64,000 bases of DNA, from positions 890,249 to 954,248 of the forward strand of contig NZ_JASISU010000001.1 in the NCBI RefSeq assembly GCF_030063285.1, read 5' to 3'. The position numbers were made by a program, and so were the translations under genes. Shown in pieces: positions 58,127 through 64,000 of the stretch (position 1 is the first letter of the stretch; each line of letters starts with the position of its first letter). Below the pieces are notes generated by a model. It was not told where the DNA came from, searched no databases, and was given only the letters and a program-made list of their open reading frames with translations. Source of the DNA: Pseudarthrobacter sp. PS3-L1. GTDB lineage: Bacteria; Actinomycetota; Actinomycetes; Actinomycetales; Micrococcaceae.

Positions 58127-58848
58127 GGCTGGGGCCTAATTCGGGTGGTACCGAGCTTTTCCCGAACGGCGGGCAGATGCCGCCGGCTGATGGGAAGCCG
58201 CGCACCGTCCACCGTCACGTGGGGCGACTCGGCACCGAGCTTTATAGCTGTGACATGCTTCAGTGCTACGAGGTAGGAGCGATGCAGGCGAAGGAACCCA
58301 GCGTCCGCCCACTGCTGCTCAAGATCTGCAAGGGGAATACGGATCAGATAGCTGGAATCAGCCGTATGGAGCCGTGCGTAGTCGCCCTGGGCCTGAACGT
58401 AGCGAACGTCGTCACGGCGGATCATTCTGGTGGTGGCTCCCTGGTCCACCGTAATCATTTCCGGCGCAGGTCCGGCCCCGGCGCCACGCAGCTGCTCGCT
58501 GATTCTGCTGACGGATCTGGCGAGACGCTCGCTGCGCACAGGTTTCAGCAGGTAGTCGACAGCTGCGAGCTCAAACGCCTCAAGGGCACAGTCCTCATCG
58601 GCTGTCACAAAAACTATGGCAGGAGTCCGTCCTGATCTGGCAATGGCCCGCGCGGTCTCCAACCCGGACACTGCAGGCATGTGGATGTCAAGGAAAATTG
58701 CGTCGATGGACTCTGTAGCGAGCAGGCGAAGGACCTCTGCCCCGGAGGAGGCACGATGGATGGCACCTATCCTTTCATCCCTGCGCAGCAGGAATGCAAG
58801 CTCTTCAACCGCGGGAAGCTCGTCATCAGCGACGAGAACAGTGATCAT
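58123..58848 (-). CDS. LytTR-family response regulator
   Basis: The protein has 241 residues. The N-terminal receiver has Asp8/Asp9, phospho-acceptor Asp54 in IFLDIHMP, and Lys in LLKPV. The C-terminal LytTR DNA-binding domain (about 140 to 235) includes RRDDVRYVQAQGDYARLHT and FLRLHRSYLVAL. LytTR regulators such as YpdB and BtsR control carboxylate transporters. It is 67 bases downstream of the LytS-type kinase and overlaps the small membrane gene, consistent with one regulatory unit. Confidence 0.93.
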   Translation of the reverse strand: MITVLVADDELPAVEELAFLLRRDERIGAIHRASSGAEVLRLLATESIDAIFLDIHMPAVSGLETARAIARSGRTPAIVFVTADEDCALEAFELAAVDYLLKPVRSERLARSVSRISEQLRGAGAGPAPEMITVDQGATTRMIRRDDVRYVQAQGDYARLHTADSSYLIRIPLADLEQQWADAGFLRLHRSYLVALKHVTAIKLGAESPHVTVDGARLPISRRHLPAVREKLGTTRIRPQP

Positions 58849-58915
58849 GCCTTACAGACTAGCGGTGGTGCCCCGCCGCAGTACCCTCCGGTGGCAGCCA
58901 GCCTTTCCGAGTCCG

Positions 58916-60115
58916 CTACACGGCGTTTCCAGGCTGAGATTTGGGGACTCGGAGAATCATCAGCGTTCCTTCTCCTGGAGCGGTTTCAATCACCAGTCCA
59001 TGGTCATCACCATAAACCTGGCGCAATCGGACATCAACGTTGCGCAGGCCCACATGGTCTCCGTCGCTGTGCCCGGCGAGAACCGAGGCGAGGTGCTCAG
59101 GATCTATCCCGACGCCGTCGTCCTCGATCCTGACTTCTGCGTAAGCGCCGTCGTCCCGGGCAGTGATACTGATATGCCCGGCGCCTTCCTTCGCTTCGAG
59201 TCCGTGGCGCACAGCGTTTTCCACCAGCGGCTGCAGACTCAGGAAGGGGATGACGGTACTGAGAACCTCGGGGGCAATCTGGAGGTGTACCTGGACCCTG
59301 TCACCGAAGCGCGCCCGTTCCAGCAGTAGGTATCTGTCGATGCAGCGGAGTTCCTCGGCAAGGGTTGTGAAGTCTCCATGGCGACGGAAGGAATACCTGG
59401 TGAAATCGGCAAATTCAACGACTAGCTCCCTGGCGCGCTCAGGGTCGGTTGTAATGAAGGATGCGATTGCGTTCAGGGAGTTGTAGATGAAGTGCGGGCT
59501 GATCTGGGCCCTCAGGGCCCTGACCTCCGCTTCCATCAGGAGGATACGTGAGGCGTCCAGCTCTGCGAGTTCTACCTGTGTGGCAACCCAGTCAGCCACT
59601 TCGCCGGTGGCGCGGACCAGGCCCACGCCGGCCGTTGTGTTGGCCACTGCCACCACGCCGACAACCCGGGAACCGGCCCTGATGGGCGCAATAACCAGTG
59701 GAGGAGCCACCGCGGTCCCGCCGGAACCGAGCATGTCCACTTTTCCCGCTGGCAGCACCGTTGCCCGGCCGGTGGCCAGTACCGCCGTGGCGAGCTTCAT
59801 GAGGAGCGGCCTGAGCTCCTCGTGCCCGCCGTCCCAGGCCAGGACAGTTGCGGTGTCGGTGATCGCCAGGGCATCGCAGGCCAACAGATCACGGAGTTGC
59901 TTGCTGGCCTTGGCCGCTCCAACCGGACTTAGGCCGGCCCTGAGGTGCTGCCCTGCCCGCGATGCCGCGTGCAGGGTGGTATAGGTGGCGCGTTCAGCGT
60001 CAGTCCCCAGATCGCGAAAAGACCGCAGGACTTTGATGCCAACGCCGACGACGGCGGCAATTGCCAGGGTGATCAGTGCAACTGCGGCGGCGCTCATCAG
60101 CGGAGAGTCTGGCAT
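58916..60115 (-). CDS. LytS/YpdA-like sensor histidine kinase
   Basis: The protein has 399 residues from the chosen start. One N-terminal helix (about 8 to 28) is followed by a GAF-like domain (about 60 to 185), the His kinase motif LRAQISPHFIYNSLNAI with His208, and an HATPase domain (LQPLVENAVRHGLE, IEDDGVGI). It lacks the multi-helix 5TM-LYT sensor of LytS, so sensing probably relies on the GAF domain. The ATG at 60115 was chosen to match the first helix; the frame runs 36 codons further. It is divergent from the DUF485-actP genes. Confidence 0.9.
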   Translation of the reverse strand: MPDSPLMSAAAVALITLAIAAVVGVGIKVLRSFRDLGTDAERATYTTLHAASRAGQHLRAGLSPVGAAKASKQLRDLLACDALAITDTATVLAWDGGHEELRPLLMKLATAVLATGRATVLPAGKVDMLGSGGTAVAPPLVIAPIRAGSRVVGVVAVANTTAGVGLVRATGEVADWVATQVELAELDASRILLMEAEVRALRAQISPHFIYNSLNAIASFITTDPERARELVVEFADFTRYSFRRHGDFTTLAEELRCIDRYLLLERARFGDRVQVHLQIAPEVLSTVIPFLSLQPLVENAVRHGLEAKEGAGHISITARDDGAYAEVRIEDDGVGIDPEHLASVLAGHSDGDHVGLRNVDVRLRQVYGDDHGLVIETAPGEGTLMILRVPKSQPGNAV

Positions 60116-60281
60116 GGGCCCAGCGTAGCCGTGGATGCCGTTTGCCGCAGCACACCCGCCGTTGGGCGAGCATGAATCCGCTGGGGCGAATGTGGCCTGC
60201 ATCACGGTGAACAGTGGAGCCATGCATCAGTGCACCAGGCGGGCCTCCGTGTGGGCCTGCATGACTCAATGAGGAGGAATG

Positions 60282-60692
60282 ATGGGTAAAGATGCCCTAA
60301 ACCCGGACGCCGTGGCGCCTGTGGACTTCCAAGAGGTCCAAGCGTCGGAGCAGTTCAAGGAGCTGCGCAAACGTCACCGAAGCTTTGTGTTTCCCATGGC
60401 CGTGGCATTCCTGCTGTGGTACCTGGCCTATGTCCTGCTTGCCGACTACGCGGTGGACTTCATGTCCACCAAGGTGTGGGGCAACATTAATATTGGCCTG
60501 ATCCTTGGCCTCCTGCAGTTCGTGTCCACCTTTGCCATCACAAGCTTCTATGTCAGCTATTCCAACCGAAAGCTTGACCCGTTGGCCACCGAGATCAGGA
60601 ACGAGCTTGAAGCACGCATCACCGCTCACGATCAGGCAGCTGTAGCCCACTCAGGCGCACGCGGTGGAAACGATGACGGGGTGACCACATGA
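60282..60692 (+). CDS. DUF485 domain protein
   Basis: This 136-residue protein has the DUF485 pattern: FKELRKRHRSFVFPMAVAFLLWYLAYVLLADYAVDFM and a second helix ending FYVSYSNRKLDPLATEIRNELE. DUF485 proteins are encoded next to ActP-type symporters (YjcH in E. coli). GAGGAGG lies 4 bases upstream of ATG 60282; an ATG one codon earlier is too close. It overlaps actP by 4 bases (ATGA). Confidence 0.92.
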   Translation: MGKDALNPDAVAPVDFQEVQASEQFKELRKRHRSFVFPMAVAFLLWYLAYVLLADYAVDFMSTKVWGNINIGLILGLLQFVSTFAITSFYVSYSNRKLDPLATEIRNELEARITAHDQAAVAHSGARGGNDDGVTT

Positions 60693-62305
60693 TCACCATC
60701 CCCATGGCAGTGGATGTAGCTGCCCTCAAGGACACCACGTTGCTCAACATCGGCATTTTTGTGCTGTTCGTGGCAGTGACAATGATTATCGTGCTCCGGG
60801 CCAGTCGCAACAACAAGACTGCTGCTGACTACTATGCTGCTGGACGCTCGTTCACTGGGTCCCAGAATGGCACTGCCATTGCAGGTGACTATCTCTCGGC
60901 AGCATCATTCCTTGGCATCACCGGAGCCATCGCCATCAATGGGTATGACGGATTCATGTATTCCATTGGATTCCTCGTGGCCTGGCTGGTAGCCCTGCTC
61001 CTCGTGGCTGAACTGCTGCGGAACACCGGAAAGTTCACCATGGCGGACGTACTGTCCTTCCGGCTCCGGCAACGTCCCGTGCGGATCGCCGCTGCCATTT
61101 CCACTCTTGCCGTCTGCTTCTTCTATCTTTTGGCGCAGATGGCTGGCGCGGGAAGCCTGGTGTCGTTGCTGCTGGGTATCAGTGACTGGGGCGGACAGGC
61201 ACTTGTCATCATCGTTGTGGGCGCACTCATGATTGTGTACGTACTGATTGGTGGCATGAAGGGCACCACATGGGTACAGATCATCAAGGCCATCCTGCTC
61301 ATTGCCGGTGCGGCAGTCATGACGCTCTGGGTCCTGGCCATTTACGGGTTCAATCTTTCAAGCCTCCTGGGCGCAGCTGTTGAAACATCTGGCAACCCGG
61401 CGGTCCTGAATCCGGGCCTGCAGTACGGCAAGTCCGAGGCGTCAAAGCTTGACTTCATGTCGCTGGCCATGGCCCTTGTTCTGGGTACAGCAGCGCTGCC
61501 CCACGTCCTTATGCGCTTCTACACGGTTCCCACCGCCAAGGAAGCACGCAAGTCAGTGGTCTGGTCCATCTGGTTGATTGGAATCTTCTACCTCTTCACG
61601 CTGGTACTTGGCTACGGGGCCGCAGCCCTGGTGGGCGCCGACACCATCAAGTCCGCTCCCGGTGGGGTTAATTCGGCAGCGCCGCTGCTCGCCTTCTACC
61701 TTGGTGGTCCCGTGCTCCTGGGCTTTATCTCAGCCGTGGCGTTCGCGACAATCCTTGCTGTTGTGGCGGGCCTGACAATCACAGCTGCTGCGTCGTTTGC
61801 CCACGATATTTACGCCAACGTCATTGCCAAGGGCAAGGCCGACGCCGAGACTGAGGTCAAGGTGGCCCGCCGAACGGTCGTGGTCATTGGCATCCTGGCC
61901 ATCTTGGGTGGCATTTTTGCCAACGGACAGAACGTCGCCTTCCTGGTGGCGTTGGCCTTTGCGGTTGCCGCTTCAGCGAACCTCCCCACGATTGTCTACT
62001 CGCTCTTCTGGCGGAAGTTCACCACACAGGGAGCGGTGTGGAGCATGTACGGTGGGCTCGGTTCGGCAATAATCCTGATCATCTTCTCCCCGGTGGTCTC
62101 CGGTGGGGCGACCTCAATGATCAAAGACGCCAACTTCGCCCTCTTCCCGCTGAGCAACCCAGGAATCGTCTCCATCCCGCTCGCGTTCTTCTTGGGCTGG
62201 CTGGGGACAGTGCTGGACAAGAACAAGGAAGACCCGGCCAAGCAGGCTGAAATGGAAGTTCGATCGCTCACTGGTGTAGGCGCCGAGAAGGCAGTGGACC
62301 ACTAG
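60689..62305 (+). CDS. acetate/cation symporter ActP-like
   Basis: This 538-residue SSS-family carrier has about 13 helices. ActP-type signs are YYAAGRSFTGSQNGTAIAGDYLSAASFLG, GTAALPHVLMRFYTVPTAKEARKSV and ISAVAFATILAVVAGLTITAAASFAHDIYANVI. It takes up acetate or similar short monocarboxylates with sodium or protons. It is coupled to the DUF485 gene and divergent from the LytS/LytTR genes, which probably regulate it. Confidence 0.94.
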   Translation: MITIPMAVDVAALKDTTLLNIGIFVLFVAVTMIIVLRASRNNKTAADYYAAGRSFTGSQNGTAIAGDYLSAASFLGITGAIAINGYDGFMYSIGFLVAWLVALLLVAELLRNTGKFTMADVLSFRLRQRPVRIAAAISTLAVCFFYLLAQMAGAGSLVSLLLGISDWGGQALVIIVVGALMIVYVLIGGMKGTTWVQIIKAILLIAGAAVMTLWVLAIYGFNLSSLLGAAVETSGNPAVLNPGLQYGKSEASKLDFMSLAMALVLGTAALPHVLMRFYTVPTAKEARKSVVWSIWLIGIFYLFTLVLGYGAAALVGADTIKSAPGGVNSAAPLLAFYLGGPVLLGFISAVAFATILAVVAGLTITAAASFAHDIYANVIAKGKADAETEVKVARRTVVVIGILAILGGIFANGQNVAFLVALAFAVAASANLPTIVYSLFWRKFTTQGAVWSMYGGLGSAIILIIFSPVVSGGATSMIKDANFALFPLSNPGIVSIPLAFFLGWLGTVLDKNKEDPAKQAEMEVRSLTGVGAEKAVDH

Positions 62306-62321
62306 TCAGACATGCAAGGAC

Positions 62322-62353
62322 AAACGCCCCGGACCGTCTGGTCCGGGGCGTTT
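62322..62353 (+). terminator. terminator after the actP-like gene
   Basis: AAACGCCCCGGACC pairs with GGTCCGGGGCGTTT around a 4-base loop (GTCT), followed by CTTTAAT. It is a good rho-independent hairpin. Confidence 0.88.
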
Positions 62354-62399
62354 CTTTAATGCTGCCGGGTTTCCCCAGGGTTCCTGCTGCCACCGACGG

Positions 62400-63059
62400 C
62401 TATGCCGCTGGGCGCAACTTCAGTTCAACCATGAGCAGTTCATCAGTCCCCGTAAAGCCATAGGCGAGATCTACGTTCTGGTCCTGGCAGGTAATCTGCC
62501 CGGATACGTTGGCCGTTGTGGTGCCATTGCTCACGTTTGATGAGAGCTCGCTATACGCCGCCGTGCAGCTGTCATTGAGGTTTAGGCTCGCAACGCCGGC
62601 CACGAACTCCTCCTTGCTCAGCTGTTCCTTAAGGGCAGGATCGAGGAACTCATCGTAGGCTTCCGCCGACTCACCGGCAATTACCTTGTTGGTGAAGTCA
62701 TCGGCCAGTCCACCGACCTTGCTCGTGGCGTTGCCCAGGAAGCTGAACAGTACTATGCCCGCCACCACCAGTAGCGCAATCACTGCGCCCACAATGCCGA
62801 GGATGATCCACAGTTTCTTCCGGCTCTTGGCTGGAGGCTGCTCTCCTGGCAGCGCATAGGGTTCCCCTGGCCCGCTTGCGGGGTACTGCGCCGGGCCGGG
62901 GTGGTACATGGCCGACGGGGCAGGATGCTGCGCGGCGGGGACCGGTTCCTGAACCGTCGGCTGATGCACGGGTGGCGGCGGTGGAAGGGGTGGCCGGCCG
63001 GCGTTGGGGTCTTCCTGCGGCTGCCCTGCCTCGTTGTGCGGTTCAGGTGGGTTGCTCAC
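62400..63059 (-). CDS. proline-rich membrane-anchored protein of unknown function
   Basis: The protein has 219 residues. The N-terminal 80 residues are Pro/Glu-rich (including RPPLPPPPPVHQP) and precede one helix (LWIILGIVGAVIALLVVAGIVLFSFL). An outer domain of about 110 residues has two Cys (NDSCTAAY, ITCQDQN) that may form a disulfide, and resembles the DUF4878/lumazine-binding-like type found in actinobacterial cell-surface proteins. The start is GTG with GGAAAGG upstream. Function is unknown. Confidence 0.75.
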   Translation of the reverse strand: MSNPPEPHNEAGQPQEDPNAGRPPLPPPPPVHQPTVQEPVPAAQHPAPSAMYHPGPAQYPASGPGEPYALPGEQPPAKSRKKLWIILGIVGAVIALLVVAGIVLFSFLGNATSKVGGLADDFTNKVIAGESAEAYDEFLDPALKEQLSKEEFVAGVASLNLNDSCTAAYSELSSNVSNGTTTANVSGQITCQDQNVDLAYGFTGTDELLMVELKLRPAA

Positions 63060-63156
63060 TGATGAGCCTTTCCGGCAGAACGTGGGGAGCTGCCTTGGTG
63101 CTGGGGCACACCCGCAGGCGTCCCGGTCCGAAGAGTCGGATCCAGCCTATAGGTAC

Positions 63157-63642
63157 TCAGTCCGCTGCGGAGCCGGGGCCAGACAACCTTTCAAGGAGTG
63201 GTTGGATGCGGAAGGGGACCAATTCCTGCATGGCAAGCGCAGTGTCTGTCCTGTCCACGCCGGGGCAGGCCAAGATCTTGCCGTTGATGCGGAAGAGGTC
63301 CTCGGCATCAAGGGCCACTACACGCAGCAGGATGTCTGCCGATCCGGTCAGGCCATAGGCTTCCAGAATCTCAGGAACAGCCGCCAGGTCCTTGGAGAGC
63401 TGTGCAAGCTTTTGCTGCTGCACGTGGACGGAGATGAACGCAGTCAGGGGATATCCCAGGGCCACAGGGTTGATTCTTCGTTCAAATGTCAGGAAAGCGT
63501 GCTTCTTCTCAAGCTGTGCCATGCGGGCCTGGACCGTGTTCCGGGAGAGCCCCAATTTCTGGGCCAGCGCCACGACCGTACGTCGTGGTTCGCGGGCCAG
63601 GGCTGCCAAAAGGCGGGCGTCGGTGCCATCCATCCGTTGCAT
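63157..63642 (-). CDS. Lrp/AsnC-family transcriptional regulator
   Basis: The protein has 161 residues from the chosen ATG. The N-terminal HTH (MDGTDARLLAALAREPRRTVVALAQKLGLSRNTVQARMAQLE) is followed by the RAM ligand-binding domain (AFISVHVQQQKL ... GSADILLRVVALDAEDL). It is divergent from an E1 alpha gene of a 2-oxoacid dehydrogenase, so it probably controls it in response to an amino acid or oxoacid. ATG at 63654 or GTG at 63678 are alternative starts. A palindrome overlaps the start. Confidence 0.9.
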   Translation of the reverse strand: MQRMDGTDARLLAALAREPRRTVVALAQKLGLSRNTVQARMAQLEKKHAFLTFERRINPVALGYPLTAFISVHVQQQKLAQLSKDLAAVPEILEAYGLTGSADILLRVVALDAEDLFRINGKILACPGVDRTDTALAMQELVPFRIQPLLERLSGPGSAAD

Positions 63643-63652
63643 AATGCGCAAC
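63636..63652. promoter_or_regulatory. palindrome at the Lrp gene start
   Basis: GTTGCATAATGCGCAAC has 5-base perfect arms (GTTGC/GCAAC) around a 7-base centre with partial symmetry. It overlaps the start codon at 63640 to 63642. Lrp proteins bind such sites, often at their own genes. Confidence 0.4.
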
Positions 63653-63830
63653 ATTAGCACTGGCAAATCGCCCCTCACAGTGCATCCTGCTCAACACCCC
63701 GTCCACTGGTTGTACGTCCTGCGCCCAGTGAGTAGTGTCACACTCATCCGGGTAAAGGCGCCCGGTATGCCGGCAGGGTCAAGAATCACGAGTTCTTGCA
63801 GCTGGCCAGACCGTGGAAGGTTGTGGATCG

Positions 63831-64000
63831 ATGTTCACAGACGAAATGGGCCTCGGCGGTACACCCGCACCAGGCGCCCGGGACCATTCTCCCCAGGGAG
63901 CGCCGCAGCGCGCTGACCGAGACTCCCTCGATCACACTGACCAGAAGATGGTGCAGTTGGTCACGGCTCATGGAGAGCGGATCAGCAACCCGGAGTTTGA
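63831..64000 (+). CDS. 2-oxoacid dehydrogenase E1 alpha subunit (3' truncated)
   Basis: Only the first 56 residues are visible; the window ends inside the gene. After a Pro/Gly/Asp-rich lead (MFTDEMGLGGTPAPGARDHS), the stretch KMVQLVTAHGERISNPEF matches the N-terminal region of actinobacterial pyruvate or branched-chain 2-oxoacid dehydrogenase E1 alpha subunits. ATG follows GGAAGG. The divergent Lrp regulator is common beside branched-chain 2-oxoacid dehydrogenase genes, but pyruvate cannot be excluded. No ORF-level homology test was possible beyond this. Confidence 0.65.
   Translation, partial: MFTDEMGLGGTPAPGARDHSPQGAPQRADRDSLDHTDQKMVQLVTAHGERISNPEF

Overview
The window is chromosomal DNA of a high-GC actinobacterium. 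The best fit is Micrococcaceae, an Arthrobacter or Pseudarthrobacter relative. This rests on GC-rich third codon positions, the gatC-gatA-gatB order, two SAM-IV riboswitches ahead of metY and metX, the rpsB-tsf-pyrH-frr-cdsA run, and many GTG starts. The species assignment is inference, because no search was run.

Region 1 to 9.5 kb: the tail of an FtsK/SpoIIIE-type ATPase, NAD-dependent DNA ligase (ligA) overlapping an inositol-phosphatase-family gene, a LuxR-type regulator, a GNAT enzyme, and a CitA/CitB-type two-component system divergent from a CitMHS citrate transporter. Region 9.5 to 12.7 kb is accessory in character. It holds a decayed acetyltransferase pseudogene, then a secreted CHRD protein with a possible non-canonical sorting signal, a class F sortase that appears to lack its catalytic arginine, and a lipoprotein with unusual codon use.

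Region 12.8 to 34 kb: gatCAB; a LysR regulator divergent from tdh-kbl (threonine to glycine plus acetyl-CoA); an FAD oxidoreductase with hutI; a phosphatase, a CPBP protease and a VOC protein; metY and metX, each behind a SAM-IV riboswitch; two serine hydrolases, an S4 protein, a transporter and glycyl-tRNA synthetase with a GNAT partner.

Region 34 to 51 kb: a minus-strand lipid-related group (PlsC-like, DUF1295, alpha/beta hydrolase), YibE/F, dusB-dgt-dnaG, two tandem tRNA-Asn genes, an MFS pump, a holin-like membrane protein, a CDP-alcohol phosphatidyltransferase, a DMT transporter, a glycosyltransferase, a CAT-anticodon tRNA, and an acyl-CoA dehydrogenase that meets an M23 peptidase gene tail to tail with a 327-base overlap.

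Region 51 to 64 kb: rpsB-tsf, pyrH-frr-cdsA, a DivIVA-domain gene, then two acetate-type sodium symporters, each with its own small membrane partner, on either side of a LytS/LytTR two-component system. The window closes with a proline-rich membrane protein and an Lrp regulator divergent from the start of a 2-oxoacid dehydrogenase E1 alpha gene.

The most unusual parts are the sortase/CHRD cluster (10.2 to 12.4 kb), the symporter cassette (56.3 to 62.3 kb) and the stop-less M23 tail (50 to 51 kb).
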